From Methylocella sp. (GTDB taxonomy: Bacteria; Pseudomonadota; Alphaproteobacteria; Rhizobiales; Beijerinckiaceae), in NCBI GenBank assembly GCA_037200525.1, contig JBBCGG010000001.1:2584501-2648500 (forward strand): a stretch of 64,000 nt of DNA. Direction: 5' to 3'. The notes below the pieces were generated by a model that did not search any database, was not told the origin of the DNA, and saw nothing but the letters and a program-made list of their open reading frames with translations. Each line of letters begins with the position of its first letter. The stretch's first letter is position 1. The position numbers and the translations under genes were made by a program. Of the stretch, positions 1-8,112 are shown piece after piece.

Positions 1-167
1 TTGAAGCCCACGCTACGACCTTCAAATCCATGATTTCCGAGGTTGTGCGCTCCGCCGAAGCCGCCGCCGTGGAATCCGCCGCCGCCATGGCCGGTGCCGC
101 CTCGCGCGAAAGCAGGGCTCAAAGTGAGAGTCGAGGCGAGCAGTGTTGCGACAAGCATCTTTTTCAT
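1..167 (-). CDS. Small exported Gly/His-rich protein, 3' end cut by the window
   Basis: The reading frame starts at the ATG at 165-167 with an AGGA ribosome site just upstream. It begins with a basic n-region (MKKM), a hydrophobic stretch and an Ala-Phe-Ala cleavage site (about residue 20), which is a Sec signal peptide. The mature part is Gly/His/Phe-rich (repeats like GGGGFHGGGFGG), typical of small secreted Rhizobiales proteins of unknown function. The C-terminus lies outside the window. No function can be assigned. Confidence 0.7.
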   Translation of the reverse strand, partial: MKKMLVATLLASTLTLSPAFARGGTGHGGGGFHGGGFGGAHNLGNHGFEGRSVGF

Positions 168-463
168 AGCAAGCGTCCTTTCAATAGGATGGCGATTTTC
201 CGGAGATCGAACCGCCCCCGAGACACTTGCAAGCTACCCAAGCCCGAACGGCCCGAGTGTGATTTTCACACATCTCGGACCACTGTGGCCGACTTCGATC
301 TCTTGATGTCTTCTGTCCGACGCGAAGCAAGTCGGGCGCGTTGTCGCTGGGCGTCGTCGGGGATCACGTTGATGTTATAATTGTAGCGCTTCTTTCGCTT
401 GCCGAAATCGGGCTGTAACCCACGCCGTTCACCTTTCCGCCGTCCAAAACGGAGGAGAAGGCA

Positions 464-697
464 ATGGTCAGAACCAGCCTGCTGGCCGCCTTTGTGGCGG
501 CCATTATTGCGAGCGCGCCGGCGTATGCTCAAACAGGCTCAACAGATCCTGGGGGCCGCCCGGGCGATTCATCCAGCGAGGGTTACTTCACTCCGACAGA
601 GCCAACGGTCTCGCAGCCCTCTGATACGAGGCCTTTTGACCGCGCGATCCTCAATGAAGACGATGGGGCTGAAAATGGCGTCTGCTTCAACTGTTAG
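464..697 (+). CDS. Small exported protein, 77 aa
   Basis: A strong GGAGGAGAAGG ribosome site lies 3-4 nt before the ATG. Residues 1-22 form a signal peptide (hydrophobic LLAAFVAAIIASAPAYA, cleavage after AYA). The mature part is short, Ser/Pro/Thr-rich and acidic, and ends in Cys-Phe-Asn-Cys. No family is recognised. It lies just outside the island boundary at 842, so it belongs to the host chromosome. Confidence 0.6.
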   Translation: MVRTSLLAAFVAAIIASAPAYAQTGSTDPGGRPGDSSSEGYFTPTEPTVSQPSDTRPFDRAILNEDDGAENGVCFNC

Positions 698-841
698 CAG
701 CGTATCTTGAGGGCGAGGAGATCGCCTTCGTGTTTCAGACAGGAACGGCGTTCAAAGACGCCCGACGCTCGCTAGGCGCTTATCGAAATCGCTCTTATCT
801 GGTGAGATCCTTCGAGGCGTTCGCCTAACCCATTGGTTTTA

Positions 842-887
842 TTGGCAGGAGAGGAGGGACTCGAACCCCCAACCCCCGGTTTTGGAG
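842..887. repeat. attL: 46-bp direct repeat of tRNA-Trp 3' end
   Basis: The sequence starting TTGGCAGGAGAGGAGGGACT is identical over 46 bp to 16090-16135. It covers the T-arm, variable loop and part of the anticodon arm of tRNA-Trp but lacks the 5' half, so it is an attachment-site copy and not a functional tRNA. The stretch 698-1058 otherwise holds no gene. Confidence 0.93.
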
Positions 888-1006
888 TACGGCGGCGATA
901 GTTTCCTGGCCGTTTCCGGCCTTATCCACAGCTTTAGAACCCCTTGATTCTACTCGTGTTGTGATCTCTGTTGTTTTCCTGTCTTTTCTGGCATTAATCT
1001 TATTCT

Positions 1007-1034
1007 GCTTACCGAGTGCTTACCGCGCTTACCG
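1007..1034. promoter_or_regulatory. Three GCTTACCG repeats, probable integrase/excisionase arm sites
   Basis: GCTTACCG occurs at 1007-1014, 1018-1025 and 1027-1034, between attL and the integrase start. The same octamer pair with 11-bp spacing recurs at 16013-16031 near attR. Short direct repeats flanking the core are typical arm-type sites of tyrosine integrases. This role is inferred from position. Confidence 0.6.
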
Positions 1035-1058
1035 GGAAGCAAGGCAGAGGAGCCGAAG

Positions 1059-2339
1059 ATGCCAAGGGCACGGATCAGCAAAAGATCGGTTGACGCTCTC
1101 GCTTGCCCTCCCGGAAAAGACCGTGATTTCTTATGGGATGATGCGCTCGCCGGCTTCGGTGTGGCAGCCTTCCCTTCCGGCAAAAAGGTCTATGTCACGC
1201 AATACAGGCAGAACGGCCGGTCCCGGCGCGCGACCATCGGCGAGCACGGGCGTCTAACGCCCGATGAGGCTCGCTCCGAAGCGAAGAAACTGCTCGGTGC
1301 GATCGAGAGCGGCGCTGATCCGATCGCGCAGCGGCGAGCGACGAGAACTATTCCCCTCTTCCGAGAAGTCGCCGACCAGTTCATGCGCACGCATGTCGGC
1401 GCCAAGCGCAAGGCGCGGACGCTCGACAGTTATGAGACGCTGCTTCGGCTGCACATCTTGCCCTCGATCGGTTCCTTGAGAGTAACCGATGTTCGCCGCT
1501 CCAACGTGTCGAAGATCCATGCTGACCTTGCTGACCATCCAGGCGCGGCAAACAGGTCCCTCTCCGTCATCTCCGCTATCTGGAATTGGGCCGCAATCCA
1601 GCATGAGGACCTCGCCTTACCGGCAAACCCGGCCAAAGGCATCAAACGCAACCCCGAAGAGGGACGTGAGAGATATCTCACGACCGATGAGCTGGCCCGG
1701 CTGGGCGATGTGCTGGCAGAGGCCGAAACGAGCGGCCTTGCCTACCGCGTGGATGAGAGCAGGCCGGCGGCAAAACACGCCCCAAAGCCAGAGAATCGGC
1801 GCCGGAGAATTGACCCCTTCGCGATCGGCGCGATCCGCCTCTTGATCCTGACTGGAGCTCGCCTTCGCGAAATTCTAACCGCGAAATGGGACTATATCGA
1901 TTTTGAGCGCGGGCTCTTGAATCTCCCGACTTCGAAGACCGGCAAGAAGAGCCTCTTCTTGTCAGCCGCGGCTCTCGAGGTTCTCGCGGCATTACCCCGC
2001 ATGGCAGGAAATCCGTACGTAGTCCCCGGAGAGAAGTCGGGCGCGCCCCGTGTGGACTTGAAGAACCCCTGGGCGGCCGTGACCCAAGCCGCCGGGCTCG
2101 AAGGCCTGCGCCTGCATGATTTGAGACATTCCTTCGCAAGCGTGGGCGCCGGTGGCGGTCTCGGCCTTCAGATCATAGGGAAGTTGCTCGGACATAGTCA
2201 GCCGGCCACGACTGCCCGCTATAGTCACCTCGACAATGACCCAATGCAGCGCGCTGTGAATCAAATCGGAAACACGATCAGCGCCGCGATGAATAGAAAG
2301 CCTGGCGCCGAGGTCGTTCCCCTTGCGAGGGCGAAATGA
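1059..2339 (+). CDS. int: Tyrosine-type site-specific integrase
   Basis: 426 aa, starting after an AGAGGAG ribosome site. The N-terminal ~85 residues match the DUF4102-type arm-binding domain of island integrases (SKRSVDAL... YRQNGR). A central SAM-like core-binding domain follows, then the catalytic domain with Arg in TGARLREIL, Lys in SKTGKK, the HDLRHSFAS box, LLGHSQ and Tyr in TARYSHL. All residues of the R-K-H-R-H-Y set are present, so the enzyme should be active. It catalyses integration into tRNA-Trp at the flanking att sites. Its stop overlaps the next gene (ATGA), so the two are co-transcribed. Confidence 0.95.
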   Translation: MPRARISKRSVDALACPPGKDRDFLWDDALAGFGVAAFPSGKKVYVTQYRQNGRSRRATIGEHGRLTPDEARSEAKKLLGAIESGADPIAQRRATRTIPLFREVADQFMRTHVGAKRKARTLDSYETLLRLHILPSIGSLRVTDVRRSNVSKIHADLADHPGAANRSLSVISAIWNWAAIQHEDLALPANPAKGIKRNPEEGRERYLTTDELARLGDVLAEAETSGLAYRVDESRPAAKHAPKPENRRRRIDPFAIGAIRLLILTGARLREILTAKWDYIDFERGLLNLPTSKTGKKSLFLSAAALEVLAALPRMAGNPYVVPGEKSGAPRVDLKNPWAAVTQAAGLEGLRLHDLRHSFASVGAGGGLGLQIIGKLLGHSQPATTARYSHLDNDPMQRAVNQIGNTISAAMNRKPGAEVVPLARAK

Positions 2340-2968
2340 AGATGTGGATCGGCCTGCCGGAAGCCATACGGATGGTCATGAGTTTGCAGCACGAGGAGGG
2401 CGAGCAGATGGCTGCCTTTGCTACCTATCCATTGTGGGCTGCACACGTCGATGATCCGTCTTACGTAAAGCTAGTGCACGGCCCCGAAGCAGTTGAGCTT
2501 CTTCCGCGCGCAAGAGACGCATTCTATTCAGCGATGGATCTTCTCAAGAAGCTGTTGCCGGAAGGGAAAATCAGGGGCGAAGGCTTACACGAAGATATTG
2601 GCCTGCGAGCGCCAATTACTGAGTCTGAATGGTCAAGTCGCTATATCGATTTTTGGGACGGCCAATTGGAGAATCCGGGGGGCGGCACGCGGAGGGGATA
2701 TCCATGGATTACCGAAGTCGAAATCAGCTTCGACGACCTTCGCCTTAAACTTGCGGAAGCAGGGTACGGCACTCGCGAACCGAAAACCGTCAGCGAGCGC
2801 AAGAGGCATGCGGTAAGGTGTGCGATCCGGGACATAGGGCGCAAAACTTTAGCGACGCTTCACCAAAAAAAGCGCGAAGCCGCAATTATCGAAAAAGTTC
2901 GTGACGACAATGAGGGATTGTCCGTCAGCGATACCTTCGTCCGGAGCATTTGGCACGGAAGAAAATGA
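2336..2968 (+). CDS. Hypothetical protein coupled to integrase
   Basis: 210 aa; the ATG overlaps the integrase stop (ATGA), implying translational coupling. It is mixed alpha/beta and soluble, without membrane segments or a recognisable catalytic motif. The C-terminal third is Lys/Arg-rich (SERKRHAVRCAIRDIGRKTL, then HQKKREAAIIEKVR), which could bind nucleic acid. The family is not recognised. Position suggests a role in island maintenance or excision, but this is inference only. Confidence 0.6.
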   Translation: MKMWIGLPEAIRMVMSLQHEEGEQMAAFATYPLWAAHVDDPSYVKLVHGPEAVELLPRARDAFYSAMDLLKKLLPEGKIRGEGLHEDIGLRAPITESEWSSRYIDFWDGQLENPGGGTRRGYPWITEVEISFDDLRLKLAEAGYGTREPKTVSERKRHAVRCAIRDIGRKTLATLHQKKREAAIIEKVRDDNEGLSVSDTFVRSIWHGRK

Positions 2969-3060
2969 GGCACGGAACTCGTGCCTAAACGTGCCTAACG
3001 TTCCTCGGGACAGCCGATGGAATATGCGTAAATTCAATAACCATCCAGTCATTACAAAGG

Positions 3061-3333
3061 ATGGTTATGGAAAACTCCCCGCGTTTCCTCCGCCGCGATG
3101 CAGCGGCAGCATATCTCAAAACTCGATACGGCTTCGGCTCGGTTAAGTCCCTCGCAAAGGGTGTCGTGACAGGCGACTCTCCTTTGTATCGGAAGGCCGG
3201 ACGAATTGTTCTCTATGAGCTCTCCGCGCTGGACACTTGGGCGATGGCCAAGATCGGCGCGCCGGTTCGCAGCAGCAGCGAGACAAAAGCAGCATCGGCG
3301 CGGCCGGCCCCCGACGTTCGCGCGGAGGGCTAA
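3061..3333 (+). CDS. Small putative DNA-binding protein (excisionase/AlpA-like)
   Basis: 90 aa. Residues 7-55 resemble the winged helix-turn-helix of excisionase-type proteins: RFLRRDAAAAYLKTRYGF, then a G/S-rich turn, then a PLYRKAGRIVLYE wing. The Arg-Lys-Ala-Gly-Arg followed by a hydrophobic strand is typical. It lies between the integrase group and the replication gene, where satellites usually keep their Xis/activator. The C-terminal tail is low complexity. Whether it acts as Xis or as a transcription activator cannot be told from sequence. Confidence 0.6.
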   Translation: MVMENSPRFLRRDAAAAYLKTRYGFGSVKSLAKGVVTGDSPLYRKAGRIVLYELSALDTWAMAKIGAPVRSSSETKAASARPAPDVRAEG

Positions 3334-3339
3334 TTCACC

Positions 3340-3660
3340 ATGGACCAGGAACGAAAAAGCCCCGCTGCGAACGGGGCCTCAATTTCGAATGAGCATGCGG
3401 AACCAGTGAACCAACAAGCTATTCCGTCACGGACAAATTCTCAAGCTGGTTTTGTCGAAGCCGCCAGGGATTTTCTCTTGCGTGACCTGGCGTCCGAGAC
3501 GCTTGCGCTCGCCTCAGATTACGCCCGGACAGCGGTGCTATTCGTCAAGATGGGAGATGTCGCCAAGTTCGAAGACTCCCTGCGCTCGTTCATTGCTTGC
3601 GCGAGAGAGGCGGCGAGGGCCGGCCGACAAATCATCGATTTGCATGAGGGCTCCTCATGA
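3340..3660 (+). CDS. Hypothetical protein upstream of primase
   Basis: 106 aa, starting 6 nt after the previous stop and overlapping the next gene by ATGA. The N-terminal 35 residues are disordered. Residues 38-102 look like two or three amphipathic helices (FVEAARDFLLRDLASETLAL, then a helix with an EAARAGRQI repeat). The family is unknown. Its position in a compact operon with the primase/helicase suggests a replication accessory role, which is inference. Confidence 0.55.
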   Translation: MDQERKSPAANGASISNEHAEPVNQQAIPSRTNSQAGFVEAARDFLLRDLASETLALASDYARTAVLFVKMGDVAKFEDSLRSFIACAREAARAGRQIIDLHEGSS

Positions 3661-5249
3661 ACGAGCACCCGCGACGGCCAGAGGCCGATCCCCAAACTGC
3701 ACCCGAGGCACGTTTCGAAGAAGAACCCGAAATCATGGACCGCCAAATCCACCCCGAGCCGCCGCGCGACGAAGATTATGAGGCGAGCCTGGCCGCCCTA
3801 GACCCTGGATATGGTGATGGCGGGTCCGAGATCAGCAACGTCGTTTCGTTCGAACCGAGCAAGCCGAATGCGGCGAAAAAGAAGTCGAAATCGCGGCCGG
3901 TAGACGCGACGGATCAGGTGCCGCCCGATAGCGTGGTCATTGGCGGCGCGGAAAAGCGGATTACAACATTGGCGCAGCTCAACGAGCGCTACGCGTTGCT
4001 AGAAGCGCCGGGATCGGCCCCAGCCTATGTCGAGCGCAGTACGGGGCAGCCGCTGCAAGACATCTGCCTTAAGCGCAAACTTGCTCCTGAGGTTGTTGTC
4101 ACGGGCAGGAAGGACGGTAGGCCGGTTTATGCGTCTGCATACAATTTTTGGACGGGTCATGCTCGTCGACATGTCTATAGGCGCATCGCTTTCACCAGCA
4201 AGGATGTCCCCGAGGATACCCTGAACCTATGCAGGGGCCTTGGCGTCACACCGAAGGCTGGGCCGGTTGACCTTATTCTCAATCATATTCGGGAGGTCAT
4301 TTGCGCTGGGGACGCGCTGGCTACCAGTTATATGATCAAGCTTCTTGCATGGCAGATCCAAAACATCGGCCGGCCCTCAAAGATCATTGTTGCCCTAAAG
4401 ACCAAAAAACAGCAGGCCGGCAAGGGTTTGTTGCTCGAGCAGATCATGCTGAGAATTTATGGCCCGAGCGGCGTTATGCCGGCCACGGCTGACCAGGTTC
4501 TTGGCCGGTTCAATGATGCGCTGCGCGGCGCGTCTTACATCTTCTTGGATGAGGTCCTTTTCGCCGGCGATCGCCGCTCGGCGGATCAAGTCAAAAAGCT
4601 CTCGACGGGCAGCGTCATCGGGATCGAGACCAAAGGTGTTCCCATCGTCCAATGCCCTATCGGCGTCAATTTCTGGCTGGCGAGCAACCACGACAATGCA
4701 GCCCATATCGAAGAGGGCGATGCGCGACATTGGGTTTTGAACGTGAGCGAGAATCGGATCGGCGACGCCGCATATTTTTCGAAACTGAGCCACCAGATCG
4801 AGAACGGCGGCCGAGAGGCGTTCGCTCATCACCTCCTAACACTCGACGTTGCCGGCTTCGTACCGTGGCGTGATATTGAGATCGACACCGCGGCGCGCAG
4901 CGACATGATCCGGGAAAGCATCAACCCGCATGATGCCCGCAAGTGGATTGAAGCTTGCTGCGCCGTAGAGCAGATCATTGGCACGAAAGATCTCTCAACG
5001 GGAAGCTGCACCCCCTGGATCGACGGAGAGGCGTATAGCTTCGCCGAGCTGGCGGCCGCATATTCCGTGTGGGTCAAAGACCAGCGGTCAGCCCGCGGCG
5101 CCCAGCCTACGCCGCTGCATAGGCTCGGGGAAGTTCTGACCGCAGCCGGGTTCGGAACGAAAAAGACTAAAACCTGCAACTTGCGCGTTTTGCCCAAGAC
5201 GGATGCCTGTATAGCGCTTCTATGGCGCCGTCCGAAGGATGGAAGCTGA
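3657..5249 (+). CDS. Primase-associated SF3-type helicase (D5/DUF5906-like)
   Basis: 530 aa. The N-terminal ~110 residues are charged and low complexity. The helicase core has a Walker A-like loop (KKQQAGKGLL, ~residue 245), a Walker B (SYIFLDEVLF, ~residue 297) and a sensor Asn in NFWLASNHDN. The sensor is followed by an Arg-finger-like GDARHW, which is the order of phage/plasmid SF3 helicases fused or associated with primases. It would unwind DNA at the island's own origin. A repeat-rich stretch directly downstream (5254-5504) is a candidate origin. The start overlaps the upstream gene. Confidence 0.75.
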   Translation: MNEHPRRPEADPQTAPEARFEEEPEIMDRQIHPEPPRDEDYEASLAALDPGYGDGGSEISNVVSFEPSKPNAAKKKSKSRPVDATDQVPPDSVVIGGAEKRITTLAQLNERYALLEAPGSAPAYVERSTGQPLQDICLKRKLAPEVVVTGRKDGRPVYASAYNFWTGHARRHVYRRIAFTSKDVPEDTLNLCRGLGVTPKAGPVDLILNHIREVICAGDALATSYMIKLLAWQIQNIGRPSKIIVALKTKKQQAGKGLLLEQIMLRIYGPSGVMPATADQVLGRFNDALRGASYIFLDEVLFAGDRRSADQVKKLSTGSVIGIETKGVPIVQCPIGVNFWLASNHDNAAHIEEGDARHWVLNVSENRIGDAAYFSKLSHQIENGGREAFAHHLLTLDVAGFVPWRDIEIDTAARSDMIRESINPHDARKWIEACCAVEQIIGTKDLSTGSCTPWIDGEAYSFAELAAAYSVWVKDQRSARGAQPTPLHRLGEVLTAAGFGTKKTKTCNLRVLPKTDACIALLWRRPKDGS

Positions 5250-5253
5250 TTTT

Positions 5254-5504
5254 CTCCCTCCAGCGTCTCCCTCCATGTCTCCAGCATTGATTTTAAAAGG
5301 TTTTCTCCCAGGGTGGAAGCATGGAGGCAAAAACAGATGAAACGCTACAAATATTGCGCGCGGCGTTTTCAACGATCCGATTTGCAGCGATTTGCGGATT
5401 CTGCTTCCAGTGCTTCCACCCAAGCGATTTTCGTAGCGACATCAACGGCATAGCCAAAATCTGCCTGCTTCCATCCTCCCTCCATTCTCCTTCCATCTGC
5501 TTCC
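5254..5504. other. Candidate replication origin: YTCCA iterons and 11-bp inverted repeat
   Basis: Directly after the helicase gene, CTCCCTCCA/CTTCCA-type motifs recur many times on both strands (5254-5280, 5401-5421, 5467-5504). An exact inverted repeat GGGTGGAAGCA (5311-5321) / TGCTTCCACCC (5411-5421) encloses a relatively AT-rich segment. The layout recalls satellite origins next to their primase gene. The rest of 5250-5977 holds no convincing gene; a 76-codon minus-strand frame at 5539-5769 is possible but weak. Confidence 0.4.
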
Positions 5505-5942
5505 AGGAATAAATAGAGAGATAAAGGAGTAGTGAGCCTCAAACTTCGGCGTTTAGCGCCAAATTCGTGTCGAAATACTCGCCGTCCAAACCATTGAAAA
5601 ACGCAGGAAAATCCACGCGCACACGCGCAACTCCCAAAATGAAGCCAAACACGATGGGGCCAAATCCAACCGGCAAGCGGGATTGATGACCCAAGGCCCA
5701 AAGGTTGGGGGAAGTGCAAACGGGGCTGAAGGTCATGGCTTGCGCGAGCGCGAGACCGCTTCCCAACACTTTGGCGGCGGCAAGATCGTAAGGGGCCTTC
5801 CGAACGCAACCCGCAATTCAAATCGAGGTGAACGCCAGAGGCCGCAGCGGCTGGCCTCATGATAGGGTATCAGGCGGTCTGGGGTTTATGCAGCGCGCGA
5901 AATCAACATGTTAGCATTCCAATAGGGCAGGGCGTGCGCCGG

Positions 5943-5961
5943 CGGTAAGCATACGGTAAGC
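5943..5961. promoter_or_regulatory. Inverted internal pair of the GCTTACCG arm motif
   Basis: CGGTAAGC (complement of GCTTACCG) occurs at 5943-5950 and 5954-5961 with the same 11-bp period as at the island ends, but in the opposite orientation. It could be a regulatory site for the arm-binding protein or the trace of an older island boundary. Confidence 0.4.
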
Positions 5962-5977
5962 GCTCCGCCTCTCGCTT

Positions 5978-6568
5978 TTGCGAATGTCTCCTCGAGGTCG
6001 TGATTTTGGCGCGATCGCTCGACGAGGGGGGTACCCCCAAAAACCAGTCGTCGGCAGTGAGCTCCAGGTTCAGACGCGCGCCTTACGCTTCAAAATCACG
6101 CCGGCCCCAAATTTTTTATCTGGGCGCGAACATTCCGCAGTTCCGATACCGGCTGTCTCCTTTGCGCGCATCGACGAAGCGCGCCTCTGGGAGATCGCGG
6201 AGAATTTGCACCGAGCTGATCTGACCACGCTCGAGCGGTCAGAGCATATAGCGGAGTGGGTGCGATTGACCGATAAAATTGGGCAAGTTGCTCAATTTTC
6301 TAAGGTCGGAGCTGGGCGGGGTAATGAAGGTGGCATCAGCGCCGCCGCTCGAGAAATAGGTGTAGAGCGCACCGAAGTTAGGCGTGCTGAAAAAGTTGCC
6401 TCAATTTCAGACGATGCCAAAGAGGCTGCGCGAGAGGCCGGTCTCGACGACAACCAATCCGTTCTGCTGAAGGTGGCGCGCGTCGAGCCTGCGCGACAGG
6501 CATCAGTTTTCCGGCGGCGTGACGATGCCCTCTTGGGTTCGATAAGGCTGGTTCCACCAGTGCTTTAG
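5978..6568 (+). pseudogene. ParB/RepB-type partition protein remnant
   Basis: The middle of this frame (about 6150-6510) matches the central part of plasmid ParB proteins: ARLWEIAENLHRADLT, ERSEHIAEWVRLT, GGISAAAREIGVER, then EAGLDDNQSVLLKVA. The N-terminal nuclease-like fold of ParB, including its GERR/GHRR motif, is absent and replaced by unrelated sequence. The C-terminal dimerisation part is also missing. It is therefore a fragment left from a plasmid or ICE module. No parA is present. Confidence 0.6.
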
Positions 6569-6889
6569 CGGCGGAAGAAGATTCAGCCTCACAAGGATCA
6601 ATCCCAAGGCAGAGCGGCCATCTTCCGAGAAGGCCCCAGTTTCGACGCACGCAATGTCTGGACGAAACCCCAGCGCATACGCCTCTCTTAAAGTACTGCG
6701 GCGAGCTATGGCCAAAGGCCCTCTGCGATTTTGCCATTCGTCCATACAAGAGGGTGCCAGGTAGGTTCGTGAAGCGTCATCTAAAAATATGGGGGCATAG
6801 TAGGGGATGGAGTCTGACGTGCCGATCCCTTGCAAAGCGAGTACTGAAAGGCCGACTGCCGCGATAGTCGCCACAAGCAATTTTCTCAA
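6503..6889 (-). CDS. Small exported or membrane-anchored protein
   Basis: 128 aa from a TTG start (6887-6889), preceded by a GGGGGA ribosome-like site 10-14 nt upstream. The N-terminus is RKLLVATIAAVGLSVLALQG, a signal peptide or anchor. The rest has two Cys (SCMDEW and IACVETG), fitting a periplasmic protein. Its 3' end runs into the end of the ParB remnant on the other strand. Family and function are unknown. Confidence 0.45.
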   Translation of the reverse strand: MRKLLVATIAAVGLSVLALQGIGTSDSIPYYAPIFLDDASRTYLAPSCMDEWQNRRGPLAIARRSTLREAYALGFRPDIACVETGAFSEDGRSALGLILVRLNLLPPLKHWWNQPYRTQEGIVTPPEN

Positions 6890-7052
6890 GATGCATCATT
6901 CCCCCTTTGAACTGCCGAACGAAAAGCTGAAGATTGTTGCGACAGGCGAGAAAATGGACGGCGCAGTGATATAGCGCGCCCATGGCGTCAGGGCCGTCGC
7001 CTCCGGCTTCGCGCGCTCTCAATTCGGCAAGAGCCCTAAGCCAAGACTTGCG

Positions 7053-7253
7053 TCATGTCTTTTTCTGAGCGGCAGCGCATTCGGCGTCAAGCCGCTCTCG
7101 GAACCAAGACACATCGAGCGCTGACCTAGCTTCGTCGTAACCGTTGAGGCCTAATTCAATTTCGATCGACAGCCACTCATCAAACTCGCCAGAGCGGGCT
7201 AGCTCCATGGCCTTGGCGCGGATGGCCTCTTCTCGCTCGGCTTTCTTGGTCAC
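7053..7253 (-). CDS. Small hypothetical protein, 66 aa
   Basis: A charged, helical protein with no membrane segment: residues 1-20 are Lys/Glu/Ala-rich, and the C-terminal half contains WFRERLDAECAA. It resembles short unannotated proteins common in alphaproteobacterial accessory DNA. No function can be proposed. Confidence 0.45.
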   Translation of the reverse strand: MTKKAEREEAIRAKAMELARSGEFDEWLSIEIELGLNGYDEARSALDVSWFRERLDAECAAAQKKT

Positions 7254-7429
7254 TTTGCTGTCTCTTCGAGCCTGTCACATCTCGCCTGGGCAGTCGGTAT
7301 TCTTGGTCGCGGCATGGCTTTAATGGGCAGCTTTACTTTGCCCAAGAATCGCCTATCAATGTGCCAAGTGGCACTCGCCGCCGCCGTTACCTATACCTCA
7401 GCCGGGAAGCATCAGGTAGGGTACGACCG

Positions 7430-7670
7430 ACAGTGAGCGCGTACGCGCTCCCATCGACCAAACCGAAAGCGTCGGTACGTCGTGACGTACACGGGCTTCG
7501 GATACGAACATACGACCACTGCGTATCTCCGAGGGTGCTGGGGTTGATCCCAGCGCTCCGGAGCGCCCTATGCGCCCCGCCGCCAAAGGGCAGCTATGAG
7601 GGCGGATGCAATAGGCGCAGACGACGAGTGCCGATCTGTACCTACTCGATTCGAACGCGGGAATCGAATC
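7430..7670. other. Non-coding stretch with dense palindromes, possible structured RNA
   Basis: The 7254-7709 interval has no convincing gene. It contains a perfect 16-bp palindrome GAGCGCGTACGCGCTC (7436-7451), GTACGTC-GT-GACGTAC (7476-7491), a perfect GCGCTCCGGAGCGC (7551-7564), and a 7-bp stem GATTCGA...TCGAATC near 7649-7671. Such density is unusual and could reflect a small RNA, a protein-binding array or a replication element. Confidence 0.35.
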
Positions 7671-7709
7671 AAGGGTGTGGAAAACCTACGATTCCTGTGA
7701 GGTCGATGC

Positions 7710-7928
7710 CTATAGCCAGTGGAAGCCCTTGGCTATAAGGCCCGCCAAGCCGAGCGCCGCAACGATCAGGCAGCCAAATACGAGCCTGAAATTTGTCTCG
7801 GCTTGCGAGCGGAGATTGCCTGTCTCGGTGCGAAGGTCACCCCGAAGCTCCCGTTCAAGCCGTGAGCTTCGGGTCACGCGGAGGAAATGAAAAGATTCCG
7901 GACGCACGAACCCTTCTAATCGCCTCAC
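7710..7928 (-). CDS. Small coiled-coil protein with C-terminal membrane anchor
   Basis: 72 codons from GTG 7928, or 55 from GTG 7877; the second start overlaps the end of the upstream gene at 7855 only slightly. The heptad-like ELRGDLRTETGNLRSQAE is followed by a hydrophobic segment FRLVFGCLIVAALGLAGLIA. This layout is shared with short coiled-coil/tail-anchored (CCDC90/DUF1640-like) bacterial proteins, usually longer, so this may be a shortened copy. Function is unknown. Confidence 0.4.
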   Translation of the reverse strand: MRRLEGFVRPESFHFLRVTRSSRLERELRGDLRTETGNLRSQAETNFRLVFGCLIVAALGLAGLIAKGFHWL

Positions 7929-8112
7929 GCCGGATGGCTAGTGTCGACGCATCGACGAATGAAACTAGAACCGTATCCCGTGGAGCTTCAATTTTAACAC
8001 CGGCATTCATTGGCTCAGCTTCAGCAGTTAACTCAAGCCGAAATTGCTTGTCTTGATCATCCCTACGCCTAGTCACCGGCTCGCCCCCTCGCCCGCGCTT
8101 ACGGAGTGTCAT
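7855..8112 (-). CDS. Hypothetical protein translationally coupled to the deaminase gene
   Basis: 85 aa. Its ATG (8110-8112) lies inside the last codons of the upstream deaminase gene, overlapping it by 14 nt, a strong sign of coupling. The N-terminus is very basic (RKRGRGG..RRRDDQDK), followed by a beta-rich part (FRLELTAEAE, DTVLVSFVDAS) and an amphipathic helix. No family is recognised. The coupling suggests a partner of the deaminase. Confidence 0.5.
   Translation of the reverse strand: MTLRKRGRGGEPVTRRRDDQDKQFRLELTAEAEPMNAGVKIEAPRDTVLVSFVDASTLAIRREAIRRVRASGIFSFPPRDPKLTA

Noticed and set aside
266-532. Minus-strand 88-codon frame near the window start
   Set aside because: Arg-rich composition, overlaps the well-supported exported protein at 464-697, and has no ribosome site.
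842-887. Second tRNA-Trp gene
   Set aside because: Only the 3' part of the tRNA is present. It lacks the acceptor 5' strand and D-arm, so it is an att copy.
5369-5860. 163-codon minus-strand frame in the candidate origin
   Set aside because: Cys/Arg/Trp-rich random-looking composition over the repeat region. No homology or start signal is evident.
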